Origin: Verrucomicrobiota bacterium
Lineage (GTDB): Bacteria; Verrucomicrobiota; Verrucomicrobiia; Limisphaerales; UBA9464
Assembly (NCBI GenBank): GCA_025363585.1
Contig: JANYDN010000184.1
Span: 1-39,828, forward strand
Direction: 5' to 3'
DNA: 39,828 nucleotides
Shown here: positions 7,476 to 14,716 of the stretch, piece after piece
Numbering within the stretch: position 1 is the first letter of the stretch
Layout: every line of letters starts with the position of its first letter
Position numbers and translations under genes: made by a program
The notes under the pieces: generated by a model
Told to the model about the DNA's origin: nothing
The model's database searches: none
The model's input: only the letters and a program-made list of their open reading frames with translations

Positions 7476-8435
7476 ATGCGACAACTCGTCACCATCGCGC
7501 TGAATGCGTTCATGGAATTGGTCCGGCAGCCGATCTATCTGCTGCTGATGTCCTTTTCCGGCGGGTTCATCGTCTTCCTCGCGGCGATTCCCTACTTCGG
7601 CCTCGGCGAGGACCCGAAGCTCGTGAAGGACATGAGCCTCGCCGTCATGCTGCTCAGCGGTTTGCTGGGCGCGGTGCTGTGCGCGTCGTCGTCGGTCGCG
7701 CAGGAAATCCGCCTCGGCACCGCGTTGACGGTGCTGGCGAAGCCGGTGAGCCGGACGACCTTTCTCCTGGGAAAATACCTCGGGTTGGCGGCGACGTTGA
7801 CCCTGCTGACGGCGACGAACCTCGTCGCGGGCCTGCATGCGAGCCGGATGGCATTCGATGCCTACGGGTCGGCGGACATCGGGGCGCTGTCGGCCTACTT
7901 CGGGGCCGGATTCGCGGCGTATGCGTTCGCCGGATTCCTGAATTTCTTTTTGCGCCGGACGTTCGTGGCGGACGCGGTGTTCTCGGTGGCGGCGCTCACC
8001 ACGGTGGCGTTTGTCTACATCACGCAATTCACGGAGAAACGCATGCCGTTCGGCGAGTTGGCTACGGTGGACTGGCGGTTGGTGGCGGCGGCGGTGCTGA
8101 TCCTGTTCGCGTTGTTCGTCCTCGCGGCGCTGGCATTGGCGTGCTCGACGCGACTCGACACCATCCCGACCCTCGCCATCTGCACGGCGTTCTTCATGGT
8201 GGGATTGATGTCCGACTACATTTTCGGGCGGCCCGCGAAAGGCGGCGCCCTTTGGGCGGAGATCCTGTACACGTTGACGCCGAACTGGCAGCAGTTCTGG
8301 CTCGCCGACGCCCTCGAGGACAAAAAGTCCATCCCGTGGGCGTACGTTGGCAGGGCCGCGGGTTACATGGCCTCGTATGTCGTCGCCGCGATGGCGGCGG
8401 CGTTGATGTTGTTCGAGGACCGAGAATTGAATTGA
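7476..8435 (+). CDS. ABC-2-type transporter permease, 319 aa
   Basis: A polytopic membrane protein with about six hydrophobic segments: residues 20-42, 52-75, 100-120, 135-155, 165-190 and 205-225, plus a last one near 290-312. The motif QEIRLGTALTVLAKPVSRTTFLLGKYLG, after the second helix, is the EIxxGT/LxKPVSR pattern of ABC-2 permeases of the NosY/YhhJ group. It needs an ATPase partner, but none adjoins it; the nearest is at 15718, 7.3 kb downstream on the same strand, beside another permease (16984). It may pair with that ATPase or with one encoded elsewhere. The next gene starts 31 bp later, suggesting co-transcription with the SPFH genes. Substrate unknown. ATG start; a purine stretch (AACAAGG) lies immediately upstream. 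Confidence 0.82.
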   Translation: MRQLVTIALNAFMELVRQPIYLLLMSFSGGFIVFLAAIPYFGLGEDPKLVKDMSLAVMLLSGLLGAVLCASSSVAQEIRLGTALTVLAKPVSRTTFLLGKYLGLAATLTLLTATNLVAGLHASRMAFDAYGSADIGALSAYFGAGFAAYAFAGFLNFFLRRTFVADAVFSVAALTTVAFVYITQFTEKRMPFGELATVDWRLVAAAVLILFALFVLAALALACSTRLDTIPTLAICTAFFMVGLMSDYIFGRPAKGGALWAEILYTLTPNWQQFWLADALEDKKSIPWAYVGRAAGYMASYVVAAMAAALMLFEDRELN

Positions 8436-8466
8436 ACCGCGCACCACGCACCGAACCGAACCGAGA

Positions 8467-10356
8467 ATGGATCGTTCCTACAGCCGCATCGGCCTGACCA
8501 ATTGGATCGTCATCACGCTCGCGGCCATTGCCGTCGAGCTGCTGGCCCGTCTGGCGAGTTCTTCCGCCGTCGAAGCCGCCGCCATCTTCCTGGCGTTGGG
8601 CAGTCCCATCGCCTTCCTGGGCTGGTTCCAGATGCGCCTCGCCGCCCGCGAGGCCGACGAACAGGCCGAGATGGAGGAGCTTTCCCTGCGCCGCGCCGAT
8701 TCTTCCCTCTTCGCCGAGTCCGCGGCCGACGCCTTTCCCGCCCGGCGCGCCCGGATGTCGTTCGAACGTTGGATTGTCCCGACCGTCACGATCCTCGTGT
8801 TCATCGGCCAAGTCTTCGGCACTTGGTGGATCTACAAGGAATTCCAGGCGTGGGACGGGACGAAGGTCGAGCAAGCGTCGCTCGTCGCCGCCTCGCTCGC
8901 GGGCATCGGGCTCATCCTGCTGCTCCTGGGATTGTACTCGTCCAAACTCGCGCGTTACGCCGGGGTCGGGATGCTGCGGCCCAGTTCGGCTTTCCTGGTG
9001 CTCGGCGCGCTGTTGGTCCTCGCGGCGTCGGGCACCTCGATCGGTGCCTACGCCACCTACCAGTCGTGGGACAAGTACCTCACCATCCTCTGCGCCGGCA
9101 TCCTCGCGCTGATCGCGGCCGAGACGTTGTTTTCGCTTGTGTTCGAGGCGTACAGACCGCGCGTGAAGGGCCGGGAGCAACGGCTGATCTACGAGAGCCG
9201 CTTGGTCGGTTTGCTCGGCCAACCCGCGGGCTTGTTCAGCACCGCGGCGCAGGCGCTCGACTACCAGTTTGGATTCAAGGTCAGCAACACGTGGTTCTAC
9301 CGGTTCCTCGAACGCGCGTTTGCCTGGATCGTCGCCGCCCAACTCGCGGTGCTCGCGCTCTCCACGACGGTCGTCATCGTCGAGCCCGGCGAACAGGGCC
9401 TGCTCGAGCGTTTCGGTGCCCGCGTGGCCGTGCTCGAGCCGGGGTTCCATTTCAAGCTTCCCTGGCCGATCCACACCCTCCGCCGCTTCGATACCCGCGC
9501 GATCCAGAGCTTCAACATCGGGTTTGAAAACGATCCCGAGTCCGAGAAGCAGAACACGATCCTCTGGACCCGGCCGCACATGAAGGAGTTCAACCTCCTC
9601 GTCGCTTCCCGCGAGCAGGGCACCAACGCCGCCGATGCCAATCAAACCGTTCCCGTGAATCTCCTCACGGTGAACGTCCCGGTGCAGTTCAAGGTGACCA
9701 ATGTCCTCGAATGGGCCTACGGCCACACCACCCCGGCGCGACTCCTCGAACAGATCGCCAACCGCGAGGTCGTCCGCTACCTGGCCTCCGTCGACATCGA
9801 CAAGATCATGTCGGTCGGACGCCTCGAGGCCTCGCAGGAACTCCGTCACCGCATCCAGGAACGCGCCGTCGCCACCAAACTCGGCACCGAGATCGTTTTC
9901 ATCGGCCTCCAGGACATTCATCCGCCCCTCGGCAACAAGGACCAGAAGGTCGCCGCCGCCTTCGAACAGGTGATCGGCGCGGAACAGGAAAGCCGTTCGA
10001 AAATCCTCGAGGCCGAGGGCCTGGCCAACGAGATCATCCCCGCCGCCGAGGCCGCCGCGGCCAAGATCGTCTTCGACGCCCGTGCCGCCGCCGCCAGCAA
10101 GGTGGGCGACGCCGCCGGCCGTGCCGCCCGGTTCGAAAGCCAGTTGGTCGCCCACCGCGCCGCGCCCGATGTCTATGCCGCCCGCAATTATTTCGAGACG
10201 CTTCGCGTCGCCGCCGGCGCCTCGCGCAAATACGTGATCGTTCCCACCAACGCCCACGAAACCCTGATTTTCAACCTCGAGGACAGGCTGCGGAAGGATA
10301 TCCTGGATCTTCCCCTCGACCCCACCAAACCCGCCTCGGCGGCCGACAAGAAGTAG
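8467..10356 (+). CDS. Polytopic membrane protein fused to an SPFH/Band 7 domain, 629 aa
   Basis: The N-terminal half has six likely transmembrane helices (about 12-30, 35-56, 102-123, 137-157, 173-195, 204-226). A seventh (285-306, WIVAAQLAVLALSTTVVIV) leads straight into an SPFH domain starting VEPGEQGLLERFGARVAVLEPGFHFKLPWP. The SPFH core runs to about 500 (VQFKV, ASQELRHRIQERA, GTEIVFIGLQDIHPP). An Ala/Glu-rich coiled stretch follows (ILEAEGLANEIIPAAEAAAAKIVFDARAAAASK), as in HflK and stomatin-like proteins. Ordinary HflK has a single anchor and about 350-400 residues, so the polytopic front half is unusual. SPFH proteins form ring- or cage-like membrane assemblies; HflK/HflC enclose FtsH, but no FtsH gene is here. 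It is followed at 42 bp by an HflC-like gene. Function of the fusion is unknown. Confidence 0.85.
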   Translation: MDRSYSRIGLTNWIVITLAAIAVELLARLASSSAVEAAAIFLALGSPIAFLGWFQMRLAAREADEQAEMEELSLRRADSSLFAESAADAFPARRARMSFERWIVPTVTILVFIGQVFGTWWIYKEFQAWDGTKVEQASLVAASLAGIGLILLLLGLYSSKLARYAGVGMLRPSSAFLVLGALLVLAASGTSIGAYATYQSWDKYLTILCAGILALIAAETLFSLVFEAYRPRVKGREQRLIYESRLVGLLGQPAGLFSTAAQALDYQFGFKVSNTWFYRFLERAFAWIVAAQLAVLALSTTVVIVEPGEQGLLERFGARVAVLEPGFHFKLPWPIHTLRRFDTRAIQSFNIGFENDPESEKQNTILWTRPHMKEFNLLVASREQGTNAADANQTVPVNLLTVNVPVQFKVTNVLEWAYGHTTPARLLEQIANREVVRYLASVDIDKIMSVGRLEASQELRHRIQERAVATKLGTEIVFIGLQDIHPPLGNKDQKVAAAFEQVIGAEQESRSKILEAEGLANEIIPAAEAAAAKIVFDARAAAASKVGDAAGRAARFESQLVAHRAAPDVYAARNYFETLRVAAGASRKYVIVPTNAHETLIFNLEDRLRKDILDLPLDPTKPASAADKK

Positions 10357-10397
10357 ACGACGCCTCCCGGCACCCCTTTCCACACCGTTCATTCCCG

Positions 10398-11315
10398 ATG
10401 AAGAAGAACCCGTTGACGCTCCTGATCGGCGCCTTGTTGCTGCTGGTCTTCCTTGCACTCCAGCTTTGCTTCCAGGTCCGAAGCACGGAGGTCGCCGTGA
10501 TCACGACCTTCGGCAAGTTCAGCCGCGCCGAATCCGAGCCCGGCCTGTACTTCAAAATGCCGCTGGGAATCCAGAAGGTGCAGAAGTTCGACCAACGCCT
10601 CCAGACCTTCGAACGCAAGTACGAGCAGCAGGTCACCCGCGACCAAAAGTCGCCGATCCTCTCGGTCTTCGTCGGATGGCGCATCCAGGACCCGCGCGTG
10701 TTCCTCGAGTCCGTCGCCGGCGATTCCACCCGCGCCGAGGGTTTCCTCGAGAACGTGGTCCGCGACGCCAAGAACTCGGTGATCGGCCGCCATGACTTCT
10801 CGGAGTTGATCTCTCCCGATCCTTCCAAGGTGAAGTTCGAGGAGATCGAGAAGGAGATGGCCGTCGCGATGGAGGAGAACGCCAAAAAATACGGCATCCA
10901 CGTCGAATTCGTCGGCATCAAGGAACTCGGCCTTCCCGAGGCGCTCACCGCGAAGGTCTTCGAGCGCATGCGCACCGAGCGCGAGCGTCTGGTGAAGAAG
11001 TATCTCGCCGAGGGAACCTCCGAGGCGCTGCGCATCCGCTCCGAGGCCGAACTCAGGCGCACCGAGCTCATTTCCGCCGCGGAAAGCCAGGCCCAGAAAA
11101 TCCTCGGTGGCGCCGAGGCCGAGGCCACCAAGTCCTACCAGATCCTCCAGCAGGATCCCGAGTTCGCGGTGTTCCTCCTTTCCTTGCGCTCGCTCGAGGG
11201 ATCGCTCAAGGAACGCTCCACGCTGATCCTTGATCCCTCGACCCCGCCCTTCTCGCTCCTGCGCGGCGACAAGCTCGGCACGATCCCCGGCACCCGGGCT
11301 CCGGACCACAAGTAA
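10398..11315 (+). CDS. HflC-like SPFH domain protein, 305 aa
   Basis: An N-terminal signal anchor (residues 6-27, LTLLIGALLLLVFLALQLCF) is followed at once by the SPFH domain: VRSTEVAVITTFGKFSRAESEPGLYFKMPLGIQKVQKFDQR. Further HflC-type features are RDQKSPILSVFVGWRIQDP, GIHVEFVGIKELGLPEALTAKVFERM and a charged helix MRTERERLVKKYLAEGTSEALRIRSEAELRRTE that precedes an Ala/Glu coiled coil. Length is close to E. coli HflC (334 aa). The start ATG 10398 gives a classic short basic N-terminus (MKKNP). It is the middle of three consecutive SPFH genes and is separated from the next by 6 bp. It probably co-assembles with the products of 8467 and 11322. The partner enclosed by the assembly is not obvious; the P-type ATPase at 12431 is the natural candidate (inference). 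Confidence 0.88.
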   Translation: MKKNPLTLLIGALLLLVFLALQLCFQVRSTEVAVITTFGKFSRAESEPGLYFKMPLGIQKVQKFDQRLQTFERKYEQQVTRDQKSPILSVFVGWRIQDPRVFLESVAGDSTRAEGFLENVVRDAKNSVIGRHDFSELISPDPSKVKFEEIEKEMAVAMEENAKKYGIHVEFVGIKELGLPEALTAKVFERMRTERERLVKKYLAEGTSEALRIRSEAELRRTELISAAESQAQKILGGAEAEATKSYQILQQDPEFAVFLLSLRSLEGSLKERSTLILDPSTPPFSLLRGDKLGTIPGTRAPDHK

Positions 11316-11321
11316 CCCGCC

Positions 11322-12401
11322 ATGGCCACCCCTTCCTCCGGAGATCTCCGCCCCGTGCGCTCACACGCCACGGGTGACGACGCATCGAGCCAGGCGCTCA
11401 GCGAGGCGTTGGGCAGCAGCCTCCTGCTCGTGCGACTCCTCGCGGTCGTGCTCGCCGTGGCGTTCGTCTTCTCGTGCGTCTTCACGGTCAATCCCAGCGA
11501 GGTCGCCGTCGTCCTCCGCTTCGGCAAACCGGTCGGCCAAGGCCCGGACCAGATCCTCAAACAAGGCCTCCACTGGGCCTTTCCCTATCCGATCGACGAG
11601 ATCGTCCGCATCCCCATCGGCGAATCCAAGGTGATCAAGGCCACCAACGAATGGTACGCCGTCACCGCCGAGGAGGAACGCGATGGCATCACGCCGCAGG
11701 GCGGACCCCAACTTTCCCCGGGCATCGACGGACACGTCATCACGTCCGACGGCAACATCCTCCACGTCCGCGCCACGCTGCGTTACAAGATCACCAAGCC
11801 GGTGGACTACGCGTTCAAGTTCAGCAACGCCACGAACCTGCTCCGCAGTTGCCTCGACAACTCGATCCACTGGGCCAGCGTGCGGTTCACCGCCGACGCC
11901 GCGCTCCGCAACGAACGCATCGCCTACCGCGACGCCATCCGCACCCACCTCGCGTCGCTCGTCGAAACCCTCGGTCTCGGCGTTTCCATCGACACCCTCG
12001 ACGTCGAGGTCGCCGCGCCGTTGTACGTGAAGACGTATTTCGACCAGGTCATCGCCGCGGAACAGGACAAGAATTCCCGGCACACGGCGGCACAGGGCGA
12101 GTACGACCGCATCACCCGCGAGGCCATCGGCGAGGCACAGCGCACGCTGGCGATCGGCCAGTCGATCAGCAACTCGCTGGTCCTCGCCGTCGCCGCCGAC
12201 GCCCAGTCGTTTTCACAGCAACGCGAGGATTACCGGAAGAACCCGTCGTTGTTCCGCGACCGCCTCCGCATCGCCACCATCGGCCGCATCCTCACCAACG
12301 CGCAGGACAAGTTTTTCCAGCCGCTTTCCGTGGACGAGATCCGCGTGAACCTGAGCGCCGAGCCCCAGACGCCCCGCAAACCGGACCCGAACGTTCGCTG
12401 A
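11322..12401 (+). CDS. HflK-like SPFH domain protein, 359 aa
   Basis: A polar cytoplasmic N-terminus of about 33 residues precedes one transmembrane helix (about 34-55, LLLVRLLAVVLAVAFVFSCVF) and an SPFH domain opening VNPSEVAVVLRFGKPVGQGPDQILKQGLHWAFPYPIDEIVRIP. The cytoplasmic N-terminus plus single anchor and the phrase ITSDGNILHVRATLRYKITKP match the HflK type. The segment AAPLYVKTYFDQVIAAEQDKNSRHTAAQGEYDRITREAIGEAQ is the usual helical stalk. The C-terminal part (LFRDRLRIATIGRILTNAQDKFFQPLS) is conserved in style but lacks the long Gln-rich tail of E. coli HflK. Six bp separate it from the HflC-like gene and 29 bp from the P-type ATPase gene, so co-transcription is very likely. Confidence 0.86.
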   Translation: MATPSSGDLRPVRSHATGDDASSQALSEALGSSLLLVRLLAVVLAVAFVFSCVFTVNPSEVAVVLRFGKPVGQGPDQILKQGLHWAFPYPIDEIVRIPIGESKVIKATNEWYAVTAEEERDGITPQGGPQLSPGIDGHVITSDGNILHVRATLRYKITKPVDYAFKFSNATNLLRSCLDNSIHWASVRFTADAALRNERIAYRDAIRTHLASLVETLGLGVSIDTLDVEVAAPLYVKTYFDQVIAAEQDKNSRHTAAQGEYDRITREAIGEAQRTLAIGQSISNSLVLAVAADAQSFSQQREDYRKNPSLFRDRLRIATIGRILTNAQDKFFQPLSVDEIRVNLSAEPQTPRKPDPNVR

Positions 12402-12417
12402 CCGCCTTTTACCGCCC

Positions 12418-12423
12418 TACATT
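12418..12423 (+). promoter_or_regulatory. TACATT motif 7 nt before the P-type ATPase start
   Basis: TACATT followed by TCCGCCC and ATG. This fits a -10 element for a leaderless transcript and resembles TAGAAT-CGCCGC-ATG at 1888 and TACCCT-CGCCCG-ATG at 30657. No -35 is evident, so it could also be chance in a 29-bp intergenic gap. Confidence 0.22.
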
Positions 12424-12430
12424 TCCGCCC

Positions 12431-14458
12431 ATGCAAGTCACGAGCCTCCTTTCCGACACCGATCCGCAGAAGCATCCCGACGGATGCGACTGCGGCCATG
12501 ACCACGGTGGACTCGAGCATTCGCACACCAACGTCCGCCTGTGGCAAACGATGTTGGGCGCGGTGTTCGTGGCGAACTCGTTCGCCGTCGACTGGATCTT
12601 CGACAATGCCGGAACCGTCCGCGATCTCAGCGCGCTCATCGGCACCGTCATCCTCGGCACGCCCATCCTCATCGTCGCGTTCAAGGATCTCCGCCTCGGC
12701 CGTCTCTCGATCAACGAACTCGTCGCGCTCGGCGTCCTTGCGTCGGCCGCCACGGGCGACTTCCGCACCGCCGGCATCGTCGCGTTCTTCATGTTGCTCG
12801 GCGAGCTGATCGAGACCCGCACGGCCGCCGGCGCACGCGCCTCGATCCAGGCCCTCGTCCACCTCACGCCGACGAAAGCCCGCCGCATCGTGGGCACCCG
12901 CGAGGAGGAAGTCCCCGCCTCCGAACTCAAGGTCGGCGACTCCATCCGCATCCGACCCGGCGACAACATCGCGGCCGACGGCGTGATCCTCTCGGGCCAA
13001 GGCTCGGTGAACCAGGCCAACATCACCGGCGAATCGTTGCCCGTGGACAAGGGCCCGGGCGAACAGGTGTTCGCGGGAACCATCAATCTCAACGGCGCGC
13101 TCGAGGTCAAGGTCACCAAGGCCGGCGAGGACACCACCATCGGCCGCGTCCGCGAACTGATCCTCGCCGCCGAGAAGACCAAGCTCCCGTTCATGCGGAT
13201 CATCGACCAGTACATGGGCTATTACACGCCCCTGACCCTGGTCATCGCCGCGTTGGTCTGGGCCTTCACGCACGATCTCAACCGCGTGATCGCCGTCCTC
13301 GTCGTCGCGTGCCCGTGCGCGTTCATCCTCGCCACGCCCACCGCGATGGTCGCCGCGCTGAGCGCCGCCGCCCGACTGGGAATCCTGGTGAAGAACATCG
13401 CCGACCTCGAGGCCGCCGCGCGCATCTCCGCGTTCGTCTTCGACAAAACCGGGACTCTCACCACCGGCAAACTCGTCGTCAGCCGCCTCAACCCCCTCGG
13501 CGACGTCACCGCGGCCGACTTGCTCCGCGCCGCCGCCAGCGCCGAACGCTTTTCCAACCATCCCACCGCCCGTGCCGTGGTCCAGCTCGCCACCGAGGCC
13601 GGCGTCCCGCTCGCCGAGGTCCGCGACTTCCGCGAGACCGCCGGCAAGGGCGTCGGCGCCACCATCGAAGGAACGCGCGTCGTCATCGGACGCGCCGCGT
13701 TCCTCCGCGACCAAGGCATCGAGGGCGACTTCGCGGGGAGCGTCGATCTCGACGAGACCGCCGGCTTCTCGCTGCTTTACGTCGCGCGCGACGGCAAATA
13801 CATCGGCTGGGTCGGCCTCCAGGACCAGACGCGCGCCGAGGCCGCCGAGGCGCTCCGCGAACTCACCGCCGCCGGCATCCGCCGCGTGGCGATGGTGTCG
13901 GGCGACCGCCGCCAGGTGGCCGAACGCGTCGCGAAGGAGATCGGGATCACCGAGGTCGTGGCCGAATGCCTGCCGCAGGACAAGGTGGAATTCGTGAAGG
14001 CGATGAAGGCCAAGGGGCATCGGGTCGCGGTGATCGGCGACGGCGTGAACGACGCGCCGGCGTTGGCCGCGGGCGACATCAGCATCGCGATGGGCGCGGC
14101 CGGATCCGAGGTCGCGATCAACTCCGCGACGATCGCGCTGATGAACAGCGATCTCCGTCGGTTGCCGTTCCTGGTGAAGCTGAGCCGCATGTCGCGCGCG
14201 GTCATCAACCAGAACTTCATGTTCGGCGTGCTCTTCATCATCGGCGGCCTGACGGCGGCCGCGATGGGCTACCTGAACCCGATCGTCGCGGCGATCATGC
14301 ACAACGCGGGATCGTTGATCGTGGTGTTCAACAGCGCGCGACTGGTGCGAATGGGCGAGGAACTCGAGCCGTTCCTGGCCGCTGCGCCCGCCGCCGAGCC
14401 GCCCGCAACCCAACCGCCGGCGCCCTCCGCGCCGACCCTGATCCCGGCCAACGCGTGA
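12431..14458 (+). CDS. P1B-type heavy-metal-transporting ATPase with His/Cys-rich N-terminus, 675 aa
   Basis: Start ATG 12431 (MQVTSLLSDTDPQKHPDG); the track's longer frame runs through the SPFH gene. The N-terminus has no HMA domain but a short metal-binding stretch, CDCGHDHGGLEHSH (19-32). Motifs in order: TGES 199-202 (actuator), VVACPCAFILATPT with CPC 294-296 in the transport helix, DKTGT 338-342 with phosphorylated D338, NHPTA with the HP dipeptide at 377-378, and GDGVNDAPAL at 536-545. Eight transmembrane helices are predicted. The last helix reads IMHNAGSLIVVFNSARL. The Asp typical of Zn/Cd pumps (P1B-2) and the MxxSS of Cu pumps (P1B-1) are absent there, and H624-N625 stand instead. 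Metal is therefore unassigned; Zn, Mn, Fe or Co are possible. The tail (650-675) is Pro/Ala-rich. It ends a probable operon with three SPFH genes. Confidence 0.92.
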   Translation: MQVTSLLSDTDPQKHPDGCDCGHDHGGLEHSHTNVRLWQTMLGAVFVANSFAVDWIFDNAGTVRDLSALIGTVILGTPILIVAFKDLRLGRLSINELVALGVLASAATGDFRTAGIVAFFMLLGELIETRTAAGARASIQALVHLTPTKARRIVGTREEEVPASELKVGDSIRIRPGDNIAADGVILSGQGSVNQANITGESLPVDKGPGEQVFAGTINLNGALEVKVTKAGEDTTIGRVRELILAAEKTKLPFMRIIDQYMGYYTPLTLVIAALVWAFTHDLNRVIAVLVVACPCAFILATPTAMVAALSAAARLGILVKNIADLEAAARISAFVFDKTGTLTTGKLVVSRLNPLGDVTAADLLRAAASAERFSNHPTARAVVQLATEAGVPLAEVRDFRETAGKGVGATIEGTRVVIGRAAFLRDQGIEGDFAGSVDLDETAGFSLLYVARDGKYIGWVGLQDQTRAEAAEALRELTAAGIRRVAMVSGDRRQVAERVAKEIGITEVVAECLPQDKVEFVKAMKAKGHRVAVIGDGVNDAPALAAGDISIAMGAAGSEVAINSATIALMNSDLRRLPFLVKLSRMSRAVINQNFMFGVLFIIGGLTAAAMGYLNPIVAAIMHNAGSLIVVFNSARLVRMGEELEPFLAAAPAAEPPATQPPAPSAPTLIPANA

Positions 14459-14518
14459 AACGCATGACGCCTCGATTCCGAATGCCACATTGACGCCGGC
14501 TTCCGGCAAGGATTTCCT

Positions 14519-14716
14519 TTGAATGCCATGAAAACCGTGAACAAGCCGGCCGACGCAACGGCCTCCCGCAACCTTCTCGAAGAGGTGCTTCCCGAAGGAC
14601 GTCGCGCGGTGCCCATGACGGCCGTTCAGGAAGCCGATCGTCGCCGCCGATTCGAGGCGGCAATGAACCGAGTGTTCACGGAGCACCGGGAACTGTTCCG
14701 CCGTCTCGCACAGTGA
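14519..14716 (+). CDS. Small antitoxin-like protein preceding the Doc-like gene, 62-65 aa
   Basis: The frame can start at TTG 14519 (AAGGA six nt upstream) or ATG 14528 (MKTVNKPADATASRNLLEEV). The product is charged and largely helical, ending RRRRFEAAMNRVFTEHRELFRRLAQ. I do not see a DNA-binding domain such as Phd or AbrB. Its stop TGA overlaps the GTG start of the next gene (GTGA at 14713-14716), the usual arrangement for translationally coupled antitoxin-toxin pairs with the antitoxin first. Short proteins with a similar F-x-x-A...NxELxRRLA ending occur beside Doc toxins in other bacteria, from memory and not checked. Antitoxin function is inferred from context. It starts 60 bp after the P-type ATPase stop, so it may share that transcript. 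Confidence 0.6.
   Translation: MNAMKTVNKPADATASRNLLEEVLPEGRRAVPMTAVQEADRRRRFEAAMNRVFTEHRELFRRLAQ

Noticed and set aside
8194-10458. 754-aa minus-strand ORF
   Set aside because: Antisense to the SPFH fusion and permease; Gly/Glu/Asp-rich shadow without motifs.
8467-12401. Canonical hflK-hflC operon for FtsH control
   Set aside because: There are three SPFH genes, one polytopic, and no ftsH, hfq, hflX or purA neighbours; the HflK/HflC names are used only as similarity.
11474-12430. Extension of the P-type ATPase frame upstream to 11474
   Set aside because: It overlaps the HflK-like gene in another frame and reads as low-complexity Arg/Pro; ATG 12431 opens the His-rich N-terminus.
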